NCBI GenBank assembly: GCA_963761005.1 | Contig: CAVXFK010000027.1 | Coordinates: 310,001 to 374,000 of the forward strand | Direction: 5' to 3' | DNA length: 64,000 bases | Source of the DNA: DASWJZ01 sp963761005 | GTDB taxonomy: Bacteria > Pseudomonadota > Alphaproteobacteria > Rhizobiales > Afifellaceae | Translations under genes and position numbers: made by a program | The notes under the pieces: generated by a model | Database searches by the model: none | What the model was told of the DNA's origin: nothing | What the model saw: the letters and a program-made list of their open reading frames with translations, nothing else | Part shown: positions 16,096 to 24,103 of the stretch, one piece after another | How positions within the stretch are numbered: position 1 is the stretch's first letter | Layout: each line of letters opens with the position of its first letter

Positions 16096-17193
16096 CTACG
16101 CTCCCTCCGCCGCGGCGCGTTTCCCCTCCCCCGCAAGGGGGGAGGGAATCAGCCTGAGCCGATACGCCGCGAACAGTCTTCCAGCGACCATCGACACGAG
16201 CGCGATGCCCTGGATCACGTCGGCGAGGTAGATCGGCACGCCGGTCGCGCGCGCCATCGTGCCGGCGCCGTTGAAGATGATTGCGAAGAAGAGCGCCGCC
16301 GGGACGGCACCGACCGGGTTCAATTCCGCCAGCGTCGCGATGACGATGCCGGCGTAGCCGTAGCCGGAGGAAAGGTCGGAGGTCACCTGATAGCGCACGC
16401 CGCCGACCTCGCCGGCGCCGGCGAGCCCGGCGAGCGCGCCGGAGATCAGCGCCGCGATGATGATCACGCGCCCGACCTTCACGCCTGCATATTCCGAAGC
16501 CGCCGGGTTGAAGCCGACGGCGCGGATTTTGAAGCCGAGCGTCGTGCGCGCCATCATCCACCAGACGAGGATCGCGGCGAGAGCGGCGAGGAGCACGCCG
16601 AGATGAACGTTGATCCACGGCAGGATCGGGAACTCGGCCTCGACGCGAACGGACGGCGAGTTTGGATAGCCGCTCTTCGGGTCGCGCCATGGGCCTTCCA
16701 GCAGCGCTGTCACGCCGTAGAGCATGATGAAGTTCAAGAGCAGCGTGGTGACGACGTCGTCGACCTTGAGCTTGACCTTGAGAAGCGCGGGCAAGAGCGC
16801 CCAGAGCGCGCCGAAGATCGCGGCGGCGACGACCATCAGCGGCACCAGCGCGAACGCCGGCAGCCATTCGCGCTCACCGATGAAGCAGGCGGCGACGGCG
16901 CCCGCCATCAGCTGTCCCTCGGCGCCGATGTTCCAGAATTTGGCGCGGAAGGCGACGAGCACCGCGAGACCTGTGAAGAGGAGCGGCGCCGCCTTCACCA
17001 GCGTGTCCTCGATGTCGTAGCCGGACTGGAACGTGGAGAAGAGGAGAAGCCGGTAGGCTTCGATCACGTTCGCGCCGGAGAGCGCGACGAGCCCGCTGCA
17101 GAGGATGAGCGTCACGACGACGGCGGCGATCGGAATCGCGATCTGCAGATAAAGCGGAGTCTCCTGCCGCCGCTCGAGCCGCACGCGAATCAT
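16096..17193 (-). CDS. BMP-type nucleoside/nucleobase ABC transporter permease (first)
   Basis: 365 aa inner-membrane protein of the NupP/YufP type. It has about ten hydrophobic segments, with the family box FRAKFWNIGAEGQLMAGAVAA and GYGYAGIVIATLAELNPVGAVPAALFFAIIFNGAGTM. The last 17 or so residues, ending IPSPLAGEGKRAAAEGA, are coded by a palindromic repeat (16124-16146) and have no counterpart in the family, so the C-terminus has been extended or replaced by repeat sequence. Its start at 17193 overlaps the ATPase stop by 4 bp. Confidence 0.92.
   Translation of the reverse strand: MIRVRLERRQETPLYLQIAIPIAAVVVTLILCSGLVALSGANVIEAYRLLLFSTFQSGYDIEDTLVKAAPLLFTGLAVLVAFRAKFWNIGAEGQLMAGAVAACFIGEREWLPAFALVPLMVVAAAIFGALWALLPALLKVKLKVDDVVTTLLLNFIMLYGVTALLEGPWRDPKSGYPNSPSVRVEAEFPILPWINVHLGVLLAALAAILVWWMMARTTLGFKIRAVGFNPAASEYAGVKVGRVIIIAALISGALAGLAGAGEVGGVRYQVTSDLSSGYGYAGIVIATLAELNPVGAVPAALFFAIIFNGAGTMARATGVPIYLADVIQGIALVSMVAGRLFAAYRLRLIPSPLAGEGKRAAAEGA
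16124..16146. repeat. CCCTCCCCC-GCAA-GGGGGAGGG palindrome inside a coding end
   Basis: Near-perfect inverted repeat with a GCAA loop, the same family as at 18710, 18795 and (more diverged) 19919. It falls within the last codons of the first permease and so codes part of that protein's tail. Confidence 0.75.
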
Positions 17194-18755
17194 GCGGCTT
17201 TTTCCTCGACGCCGGCCATGAGGAGCCCGACGCGCTCTACCGTTGCTTCGGCAACCGGCAGGTCGGCCATGATCCGCCCGCCGTACATCACGGCGATCCG
17301 GTCGGAGAGCGCGAAGAGCTCCTCGAGATCCTCGCTGATCAGGAGCACGGCGCCGCCCGAGGCACGAAGCGCCAGGAACTGGCCGTGGATGAATTCCGTC
17401 GCGCCGACGTCGATGCCGCGCGTCGGCTGCGCTGCGAGCAGGATTTTTGGCTCGCGCGCGATCTCGCGGGCAAGGAGCGCTTTTTGCAGATTGCCGCCGG
17501 AAAGCGTGCCGGTGCGCGCGTCGGGGCCGGACGTGCGGATATCGAAGCGCTTGATCTGCTCGGTCGCGAAGCTGCGGATCGCGGCGCGGTCGAGGATGCC
17601 GTGATGGCTGAAGGGTTCCGTGTCCACCCAGGGAAGCGCCATCGATTCCGACAGCGGCAGCGCGCCGATCATGCCGGTCGTCAGCCGGTCCTCCGGTACG
17701 CGGCCGATCTTCAGCGCCTGCATTTCTGTCGGCGAAGGATGCGTGACGACCTTGCCGGCGACCGCGATCGTACCGCGCTCCGGCGCGAGCACGCCAGCGA
17801 CGAGGTCGGCCAGTTCGCGCTGGCCGTTGCCCGATACGCCCGCGATGCCGACGATCTCGCCGGCGCGGAGCGTCAGCGATACGTCCTGGAGGGCTACCCT
17901 GCCGTGGCCCTTGGCGGAGATATGGTCGAAGACGAGAAGCGGCGCGCCGGTCTCAACCGGCGGCTTCTCGGGCGGGACGAGGTCACGGCCGCACATCGCG
18001 CGGGCGAGCTGCGGCTTCGACAGATTTCCGTCGTTCAGGAGCTCGGCAACGACGCGCCCGTGCCGCATCACGGTCACGCAGTTGGTGATCTCGATCACCT
18101 CGGCAAGCTTGTGCGAGATGAAGATCACGCCCATCCCCTTCGCGGCCATCGATCGCAGCGCCCGGAAGAGACCGTCGGTCTCGCGTGGCGTCAGCGTCGC
18201 AGTCGGTTCGTCGAGGACGAGGATGCGCGCGCCGCGCACGAGCGACTTCGCGATCTCGACGCGCTGCTGCTCGCCGACCGAGAGGTCGCCGACGAGCCGG
18301 TCGGGGTCGAGCTGAAGGTGATAGTCGTTGGCGATCTTGGCGAGGCGCTCGATCGCGGTCGCGCGCGACAGGCGGCCGTCCGGCCCGGATTTCCCGACGA
18401 GCAGGTTCTCGAGCACCGTGTGGCGCGGCACGAGCTCGAAGTGCTGGTGCACCATGCCGATGCCGAAGTTCAGCGCGTCGGCGGAGTTGCGGATCGTGAC
18501 CGGTCTGCCCTCCACCTCGATCGATCCCGCATCGGCGGCGTAAGTGCCGAAGAGGATGTTCATCAACGTGGTCTTGCCGGCGCCGTTCTCGCCAAGAAGG
18601 CCGAGGATGTCGCTGGCGTTCAGCGTCAGGTCGATCGAATTGGCCGCCTGCACCTGGCCGAAGCGCTTCGAGACGCCGCGCATCGCAACGAGGGGCGAGG
18701 CGCCGCGTTCCCCTCCCCCTCGCGGGGAGGGGTTAGGGGAGGGGCTGCTCGACAT
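17190..18755 (-). CDS. BMP-type nucleoside/nucleobase ABC transporter ATP-binding protein
   Basis: 521 aa, two ABC domains in one chain, as in NupO/YufO and RbsA. Domain 1: Walker A GLLGENGAGKTT, signature LSVGEQQRVEIAKSL, Walker B ILVLDEPTATL. Domain 2 has a degenerate Walker A (GIAGVSGNGQREL) and signature LSGGNLQKALLAREI, normal for this group. The first 20 or so residues (SSSPSPNPSPRGGGERGA) come from a palindromic repeat; the conserved part begins MRGVSKRFGQVQAAN at an ATG at 18683, which may be the true start. The ribosome site before 18755 is weak. It drives the two permeases that follow. Confidence 0.92.
   Translation of the reverse strand: MSSSPSPNPSPRGGGERGASPLVAMRGVSKRFGQVQAANSIDLTLNASDILGLLGENGAGKTTLMNILFGTYAADAGSIEVEGRPVTIRNSADALNFGIGMVHQHFELVPRHTVLENLLVGKSGPDGRLSRATAIERLAKIANDYHLQLDPDRLVGDLSVGEQQRVEIAKSLVRGARILVLDEPTATLTPRETDGLFRALRSMAAKGMGVIFISHKLAEVIEITNCVTVMRHGRVVAELLNDGNLSKPQLARAMCGRDLVPPEKPPVETGAPLLVFDHISAKGHGRVALQDVSLTLRAGEIVGIAGVSGNGQRELADLVAGVLAPERGTIAVAGKVVTHPSPTEMQALKIGRVPEDRLTTGMIGALPLSESMALPWVDTEPFSHHGILDRAAIRSFATEQIKRFDIRTSGPDARTGTLSGGNLQKALLAREIAREPKILLAAQPTRGIDVGATEFIHGQFLALRASGGAVLLISEDLEELFALSDRIAVMYGGRIMADLPVAEATVERVGLLMAGVEEKAA
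18710..18732. repeat. GGGGAGGGG-type palindrome at the start of the ATPase gene
   Basis: CCCCTCCCC, a short CTCG turn, then GGGGAGGGG. Lies between the two candidate starts (18755 and 18683) of the ABC ATPase gene, so it is coding only if the upstream start is used. A further TTAGGGGAGGGGC half-copy follows to 18744. Confidence 0.75.
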
Positions 18756-18794
18756 CGGACTTGCAACCGGAGGAGGGACCGCCGATCGGCGCTA

Positions 18795-18829
18795 CCCCTC
18801 CCCCAGCCCCTCCCCGCAAGGGGGAGGGG
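18795..18829. repeat. GGGGAGGGG-type palindrome between binding protein and ATPase genes
   Basis: CCCCTCCCC-CAG-CCCCTCCCC-GCAA-GGGGGAGGGG; the inner part is a hairpin with a GCAA loop. It sits in the 84-bp gap downstream of the BMP binding-protein stop and may stabilise that part of the mRNA, as such hairpins do in other transporter operons (inference). Confidence 0.75.
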
Positions 18830-18839
18830 AGCAGGTGGA

Positions 18840-19871
18840 TCATTCCGAAACCGGCGTCGATTCGTCGACGGGCACGCGGAAGTCGCCGCTCATGATGGCT
18901 GCTTCCCTGTCCTTGACCATCTTCATGACGTCGGGCGGAAGCTTCGTCTCCCAGTCGTGGAAGGGGGCGAGCGTGGCGCCGCCCTTAGTCATGGTCGAGA
19001 ACGTGCCGAAATCCTGCGCCGTAAAGACGCCGGCCTTAACCTGCTTCACCGCCGCCTCGATTGTCGGCCACATGTCCCAGACCGGGCCAGTGACGACAGT
19101 ATCGGGCGCGATTGAAGACTGGTCCGACATGTTGGAGAAGGCGACGATGCCCTTCTCCTGCGCGGCCTCGATGACACCGAAACGCTCGGCGTAGATCGCG
19201 TCGACGCCGGCGGAAATCTGCGCGAGCGCCGCCTCCTTGGCTTTCGGCGGATCGAAGAACGAGCCGATGAAGGAGACCTTGCACTTCACCGCCGGGTTCA
19301 CTTCCTTGGCGCCTGCGCAGAAGGCGTTGGTCAGGCGTGCCACTTCCGGAATGTCCATGGCGGCGACGGTTCCGATCGTGTTCGATTTGGTGAGCTTGCC
19401 AGCGATCATCCCGGAGATGTAGGCGGGCTCGTGGATCCAGTTGTCGAAGACTGCGAAGTTCGGCTCCGCTGGGCCCTGACCAGATCCCATCACGAACGCG
19501 ACGTCAGGAAATTCCTTGGCCACGCGTCGCGAGATATCCTCAGCGGCGAAAGCGTCGCCGGAGATCATCTTGTAGCCGCCGCGCGCGAATTCACGGAGCA
19601 CGCGGGCGTAGTCGGCGGAGGGAACGCTCTCCGCCCATTTGTATTCGACCCCAAGCTCCTCCTGCGCCTTCAGCAGCGCTTCATGCACCTGGTTCACCCA
19701 GGGCTCCTCGATCGGCGTGGAGAAGATCGCCGCGACCTTCATCTTGTCCTCGGCCATCGCCACGCCGGACGACATGCCGACGGCGAGGATGCCCGCGGCG
19801 GCGAGCTTGAAGAGCCTGCGGCGCTCGATACTGAAGCGCACGCCAGCGGTGTCTCGCTTGGAAAACGACAT
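18840..19871 (-). CDS. BMP-family substrate-binding protein of ABC transporter
   Basis: 343 aa periplasmic binding protein of the basic membrane protein (PnrA/Bmp) family, which in studied cases binds nucleosides or bases. The N-terminus has ERRRLFKLAAAGILAVGMSSGVAMAED, a signal sequence with twin arginines that may use Tat. The mature part starts MKVAAIFSTPIEEPWVNQVHEAL and holds YKMISGDAFAAED and FVMGSGQGPAEPNFAVFDNWIHEPAYISGMIAG, the family's ligand-lobe signatures. First gene of the transporter operon, followed by ATPase, two permeases and the deaminase. CTCCTG/AGGAGG precedes the ATG on its strand. Confidence 0.93.
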   Translation of the reverse strand: MSFSKRDTAGVRFSIERRRLFKLAAAGILAVGMSSGVAMAEDKMKVAAIFSTPIEEPWVNQVHEALLKAQEELGVEYKWAESVPSADYARVLREFARGGYKMISGDAFAAEDISRRVAKEFPDVAFVMGSGQGPAEPNFAVFDNWIHEPAYISGMIAGKLTKSNTIGTVAAMDIPEVARLTNAFCAGAKEVNPAVKCKVSFIGSFFDPPKAKEAALAQISAGVDAIYAERFGVIEAAQEKGIVAFSNMSDQSSIAPDTVVTGPVWDMWPTIEAAVKQVKAGVFTAQDFGTFSTMTKGGATLAPFHDWETKLPPDVMKMVKDREAAIMSGDFRVPVDESTPVSE

Positions 19872-19918
19872 CTGCCCCTCCTGAAAATGCTTGGGCCCTG
19901 GGCGAAAACCGCCCCTTG

Positions 19919-19978
19919 CTCCCCCTTGCCCAAGGGGAGCTTAGGGGCACCTGCACAGTTTTGTCTACATGGTCAAAA
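19919..19978. promoter_or_regulatory. upstream region of transporter operon: repeat and TTTTG/CAAAA inverted repeat
   Basis: Two elements lie upstream of the binding-protein gene. CTCCCCCTTGCCCAAGGGGAG (19919-19939) is a diverged member of the GGGGAG palindromes. TTTTG - 10 nt - CAAAA (19959-19978), with GTCTAC and ATGGTC inside, could be an operator for a GntR-type regulator. No clear -35/-10 pair is seen. Low certainty. Confidence 0.3.
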
Positions 19979-20023
19979 ATTCGGCAGGAATGCCGAGAGA
20001 CTGGGCAGTCCGCGGGGCTCGTC

Positions 20024-21241
20024 TCAGCCCGCGGAAGCGGATGCCAGCCGCTCCTCGCCGGAGGCGTTGCGGCGCGAGAGGAAGTCGCCGATCCGCTCGA
20101 TCGCCTTGCGGATGTTCTCCTCCGAGTTGGCGTAGGAGACGCGGATGAAACCTTCGCCATTGACGCCGAAGTCTGGGCCGCCGATCAGCGCCACGCCGGT
20201 GTCCTCGAGAAGCGCGTTCGCGAGCTTCTTCGCGGCCCAGCCGGTCTTCGTGACGTTCGGAAACGCGTAGAACGCGCCCTTCGGGGTGATTGAAGAGACG
20301 CCGGGAAGCGTGTTCAGGAGCTCGGTCACCACCTTTCGCCGCCGGTCGAACGCAGCGACCATCTTTGCGACGTCGTCCTGCGGCCCATCGATCGCGGCAA
20401 TGCCGGCGAACTGCGTCGGTGCGTTGACGCAGGACCAGCAGTTCACCGCGAGCTTCCGTACCTTGTCGAAAAGCGGCGCCGGCCAGATCGACCAGCCGAG
20501 CCGCCAGCCGGTCATCGCCCAGGTCTTGGAGAAGCCGTTCAAGAGGATGAGCCGGTCGCGAATCTCCGGGAACGTCAGCAGCGAGACGTGCTCCTCGCCG
20601 TCATAGGTCATGCAATCGTAGATCTCGTCGGAGAGAATCGCGACGTTCGGGTGCGCCGCGAGGCCTTTGACGAGCGCCTCGATCTCATGGCGCGGTGTCA
20701 CGCCGCCGGTCGGATTGGCCGGCGAGTTCAGGATCAGGAGCCGCGTCTTCGGCGTGATCAGCGACAGCGTCTCTTCAGCGGAGAAGGCGAAGCCGTTCTC
20801 TTCGCGGATCGGCACCGGCACCGGCCGCGCGCCGGTGAACTCGATCATCGAGCGATAGATCGGGAAGCCCGGGTCCGGGTAGAGGATGTCGGCGTCCGGC
20901 TCGCCGAACATCAGGATCGCGGCGAACATCGTCACCTTGCCGCCCGGCACGATCAGCACGTGCTCCGGGGAGACTTCGACGCCGGTCGTCTGCAACGTGC
21001 GGCGCGCGACCGCCTCGCGCAGCGCCGGGATGCCGACGGCCGCGGTATAGCCGTGGTGTCCGTCGCGAAGCGCCTTCACGGCCGCCTCGACGATGTGCTC
21101 AGGCGTGCGGAAGTCGGGCTGGCCGATGCCGAGATTGATCACGTCGCGACCTTCCGCCGCGAGCTGGTTGGCGCGGGCGAGCACGGCGAAGGCGTTCTCC
21201 TCGCCGATACGGTCGAAGGCGGCGATGGTCTTGAGCGTCAT
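20024..21241 (-). CDS. pyridoxal-phosphate aminotransferase, class I/II
   Basis: 405 aa fold-type I aminotransferase. Seen: INLGIGQPDFRTPEHI (N-terminal substrate segment), VPGGKVTMF, ILNSPANPTGG, SDEIYDCMTYDG with the cofactor-binding Asp/Tyr, the lysine in LNGFSKTWAMTGWRLGW that holds PLP, and FIRVSYANSEENIRKAIERI at the end with the carboxylate-binding arginine. ATG at 21241 gives the canonical start MTLKTIAAFDRIGEENAF. The family covers aspartate, aromatic and alanine-type enzymes; the sequence alone does not fix the substrate. Divergent from the sugar-acid dehydratase, with a palindrome between them. Confidence 0.9.
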   Translation of the reverse strand: MTLKTIAAFDRIGEENAFAVLARANQLAAEGRDVINLGIGQPDFRTPEHIVEAAVKALRDGHHGYTAAVGIPALREAVARRTLQTTGVEVSPEHVLIVPGGKVTMFAAILMFGEPDADILYPDPGFPIYRSMIEFTGARPVPVPIREENGFAFSAEETLSLITPKTRLLILNSPANPTGGVTPRHEIEALVKGLAAHPNVAILSDEIYDCMTYDGEEHVSLLTFPEIRDRLILLNGFSKTWAMTGWRLGWSIWPAPLFDKVRKLAVNCWSCVNAPTQFAGIAAIDGPQDDVAKMVAAFDRRRKVVTELLNTLPGVSSITPKGAFYAFPNVTKTGWAAKKLANALLEDTGVALIGGPDFGVNGEGFIRVSYANSEENIRKAIERIGDFLSRRNASGEERLASASAG

Positions 21242-21331
21242 GGGGCGTTTCCGGTTGGCGGGTTCACTGTTGGGATTTGGCGGCGTTTTACAGGTGCCCG
21301 GGCCGGATTGCATAGCCGTGAGCCGCAAAGG

Positions 21332-21354
21332 AGCGAAATGTCATACATTTCGCT
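21332..21354. promoter_or_regulatory. 23-bp perfect inverted repeat upstream of the dehydratase gene
   Basis: Arms AGCGAAATGT and ACATTTCGCT around CAT, exact over 10 bp each, 72 bp before the dehydratase start and 90 bp before the divergent aminotransferase start. The core ATGTCATACAT resembles GntR/FadR-type operators that often control sugar-acid genes. No regulator gene is next to it. Confidence 0.6.
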
Positions 21355-21426
21355 ACGAGGCGCGCGATTGCCGTTGATTTCCGTCCGACGGCGCGCGAGT
21401 TTCCCCCGCGAAAACGGGAGGATTCC

Positions 21427-23247
21427 ATGTCTTTCGACGCCAAGCACGGCACCCAGTTGAAGCTCCGGTCGCAGATCTGGTTCGACAATCCCGACGATCC
21501 GGACATGACCGCGCTCTACATCGAGCGCTACATGAACTGGGGGCTCACACGCGAGGAGTTGCAGTCCGGGAAGCCGATCATCGGTATCGCGCAGTCCGGC
21601 TCCGACCTCTCGCCCTGCAACCGGCACCACATCGTCCTGGCGCAGCGCGTGCGCGAAGGAATTCGCGAAGCCGGCGGCATCGCCTTCGAATTTCCCGTGC
21701 ATCCGATCCAGGAGACGGGCAAGCGCCCGACCGCGGCGCTCGACCGCAATCTCGCCTATCTCGGGCTGGTCGAGACGCTGTTCGGCTATCCGATCGACGG
21801 CGTGGTGCTGACGACCGGCTGCGACAAGACCACCCCGTCGCAGCTCATGGCCGCAGCGACCGTCAACCTGCCGGCGATCGCGCTTTCCGTCGGGCCGATG
21901 CTGAACGGCTGGCACAAGGGTCAGCGCACCGGGTCCGGCACGATCAAGTGGCTCGCGAAGAAGATGAAGTCGACCGGCGAGATCGGCTGGCCGGAATATT
22001 TCGAGCTCGTCGCCTCCTCCGCGCCTTCGCCCGGATTCTGCAACACGATGGGCACGGCGACCACGATGAACTCGCTCGCCGAGGCGCTCGGCATGATGCT
22101 TCCCGGCTGCGCCGCAATCCCGGCGCCGCACAAGGAGCGCGGGCAGATCGCCTATCTGACCGGCAAGCGCATCGTGGAGATGGTGAAAGAGGACCTGAAG
22201 CCTTCCCAGATCATGACGCGCGAAGCGTTTGAGAATGCCATCGTCATCAATTCGGCGATCGGCGGCTCGACCAACGCGCCCATTCACCTGAATGCCATCG
22301 CTGCGCACCTCGGCGTCGCGCTCACCAACGACGACTGGGAGCGGATCGGACACGCAATCCCGCTCCTTCTCGACCTGCAGCCGGCCGGCCGCTTCCTCGG
22401 CGAGGACTATCACCGGGCCGGCGGCGTGCCGTCCGTCGTGGCGGAGCTCCTTGAGGCCGGTCTCTTGCCGAATCCGGGCGCGATCACCGTCAACGGCAAG
22501 ACCATGGGCGAGAACTGCAAGGGCAAGCGCAGCTGGGACCGCGAGGTGATCCGCAGCTACGACAAGCCGATTGTCGAGGAGGCCGGCTTCCTGAATCTCA
22601 AGGGCAATCTCTTCGACAGCGCCATCATGAAGACGAGCGTCATCTCGAAGGAATTCCGCGACCGCTATCTCTCCAACCCGAAGGACCCCGAAGCCTTCGA
22701 GGGAACGGCAGTCGTCTTCGACGGGCGCGAGGACTACCACGACCGTATCAACGACCCCTCGGTCGGCATTGACGAGAACTCGATCCTTATCATCCGCGGC
22801 GCGGGGCCGGTTGGCTATCCAGGCGGCGCCGAAGTGGTCAACATGCAGCCGCCTGACGCGCTGCTTCAACGCGGTATCAACGAGCTTCCTTGCATCGGGG
22901 ACGGGCGGCAGTCCGGCACGTCGGGCTCGCCTTCGATCCTGAACGCTTCGCCCGAAGCGGCGGTCGGCGGCGGGCTGGCGCTGGTCAAGACCGGCGATCG
23001 GCTCAGGATCGACCTCAAGAAGCGGACGGCTAACATCCTGATCTCCGACGCGGAATTGGAGAAGCGCCGTTCCGACGTGAAGGCGAAGCTCGGCAATGGC
23101 GGACTCAGCTACGTGCCGCACAGCCAGACGCCGTGGCAGGAAATCCAGCGCAACCTGGTCGATCAGTTCGATCACGGCATGGTCCTGAAGCCGGCGACCA
23201 AGTACCGCGACGTCGCGCATCACGAATATCCGCGCGACAATCACTAG
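21427..23247 (+). CDS. IlvD/Edd-family sugar-acid dehydratase, xylonate dehydratase-like
   Basis: 606 aa Fe-S dehydratase. The three cluster cysteines are at C64 (SPCNRHH), C132 (TTGCDKTTPSQLM) and C205 (GFCNTMGTATTMNSLAEALG), and GDGRQSGTSGSPSILNASPEAA with its active-site serine is near the C-terminus. From memory, the N-terminal WFDNPDDPDMTALYIERYMN segment, the ETGKRPTAALDRNL segment and the PRDNH end closely resemble Caulobacter XylD, which dehydrates D-xylonate to 2-keto-3-deoxyxylonate, rather than true IlvD. L-arabinonate or a hexonate is equally possible by family. AACGGGAGG precedes the ATG. Neighbouring genes also suit sugar-acid use. Confidence 0.9.
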   Translation: MSFDAKHGTQLKLRSQIWFDNPDDPDMTALYIERYMNWGLTREELQSGKPIIGIAQSGSDLSPCNRHHIVLAQRVREGIREAGGIAFEFPVHPIQETGKRPTAALDRNLAYLGLVETLFGYPIDGVVLTTGCDKTTPSQLMAAATVNLPAIALSVGPMLNGWHKGQRTGSGTIKWLAKKMKSTGEIGWPEYFELVASSAPSPGFCNTMGTATTMNSLAEALGMMLPGCAAIPAPHKERGQIAYLTGKRIVEMVKEDLKPSQIMTREAFENAIVINSAIGGSTNAPIHLNAIAAHLGVALTNDDWERIGHAIPLLLDLQPAGRFLGEDYHRAGGVPSVVAELLEAGLLPNPGAITVNGKTMGENCKGKRSWDREVIRSYDKPIVEEAGFLNLKGNLFDSAIMKTSVISKEFRDRYLSNPKDPEAFEGTAVVFDGREDYHDRINDPSVGIDENSILIIRGAGPVGYPGGAEVVNMQPPDALLQRGINELPCIGDGRQSGTSGSPSILNASPEAAVGGGLALVKTGDRLRIDLKKRTANILISDAELEKRRSDVKAKLGNGGLSYVPHSQTPWQEIQRNLVDQFDHGMVLKPATKYRDVAHHEYPRDNH

Positions 23248-23266
23248 GCGAGGGTCCGGAGGACTC

Positions 23267-24103
23267 ATGGCGGGGGCCGCCACGCGCTTTCGCGCGCTGC
23301 ATGAGCGCAAGGGGCTCTTCGTCATGCCCAATCCCTGGGACGCCGGGACGGCGCGGCTTCTTGCGGATTTCGGCTTCGAGGCGATCGCCACATCGTCGGC
23401 GGCGCTCGCCTGGACGCTCGCCAAGCCGGATGCGACCGGCGGCGTTACCCGCGATATCGCGATCGGGCACGCGAAGACGCTCGCGGAGGCGAGCGGGCTT
23501 CCGGTTAACGGCGACTTCGAGAGCGGTTATGGCGAGACCCCAGCGGAGGTCGCCGAGACGATCCGCCGCGCGATCGACGCCGGAGTTGCCGGCTGCTCGA
23601 TCGAAGATGACGACCAGGACGCCGGCAGGCTCTATCCGCTCGCCGAGGCGCTCAGGCGCTTCGAAGCGGCAAAGGAGGCGGTCATCAAGTCGGGCTCCGA
23701 CTTCGTGCTGACGGGGCGTTCCGAGGTCTTCTTCAGCGAGCATATCGATATGCTCGGCGAGGCGATCCGGCGGCTCAGGGTGTACGAGGCGGCTGGCGCC
23801 GACGTTGTTTATGCCCCTGGACTCACCACGGAAGCCGAGATCCGCGCGGTGGTCGCGGCGGTCAAGGTGCCGGTCAATGTGCTCGGCGGCCTCGGCGGCG
23901 TGTCGAACGACATCGCCGCGCTCGAGCGGCTCGGCGTGAAGCGCGTTTCGATCGGCTCCGGGCTCGCCAAGGTCGCGCTCGGCGCGTTCCTGAAGGCGGC
24001 GCAGGGGCTGGCGGATCGCAAGATCGCGTTTGCAGGCGCGGCGCCGTCCTCGACCCTCAATGGCGCCTTCACCCGTCCACACGACGATGCCGACGATGAC
24101 TGA
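23267..24103 (+). CDS. isocitrate lyase/PEP mutase family protein
   Basis: 278 aa TIM-barrel enzyme. Begins FRALHERKGLFVMPNPWDAGTARLL, has NGDFESGYG (metal-binding Asp), CSIEDDDQDAGRLY (metal-binding Glu/Asp) and TGRSEVFF (arginine). These match the large PEP mutase/isocitrate lyase superfamily branch that includes carboxyphosphonoenolpyruvate mutase-like and 2-methylisocitrate/oxaloacetate-type C-C lyases. The catalytic cysteine loop of isocitrate lyase (KKCGH) is absent. Starts 19 bp after the dehydratase, so likely co-transcribed; it might cleave a keto-acid product but that is speculation. Confidence 0.85.
   Translation: MAGAATRFRALHERKGLFVMPNPWDAGTARLLADFGFEAIATSSAALAWTLAKPDATGGVTRDIAIGHAKTLAEASGLPVNGDFESGYGETPAEVAETIRRAIDAGVAGCSIEDDDQDAGRLYPLAEALRRFEAAKEAVIKSGSDFVLTGRSEVFFSEHIDMLGEAIRRLRVYEAAGADVVYAPGLTTEAEIRAVVAAVKVPVNVLGGLGGVSNDIAALERLGVKRVSIGSGLAKVALGAFLKAAQGLADRKIAFAGAAPSSTLNGAFTRPHDDADDD

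Noticed and set aside
13730..16867. 1045-codon open frame on the minus strand
   Set aside because: Only its last 429 codons (from 15019) look like a protein (CodA-like); the rest is an Arg/Ala-rich frame antisense-phase to the two permeases.
15013..17604. 863-codon open frame on the plus strand
   Set aside because: Full of Arg, Glu, His and Asp runs typical of the opposite frame of GC-rich genes; overlaps well-supported transporter genes.
21238..23424. 728-codon minus-strand frame opposite the dehydratase gene
   Set aside because: Composition of a shadow frame; the plus strand has clear IlvD/Edd motifs and cluster cysteines.
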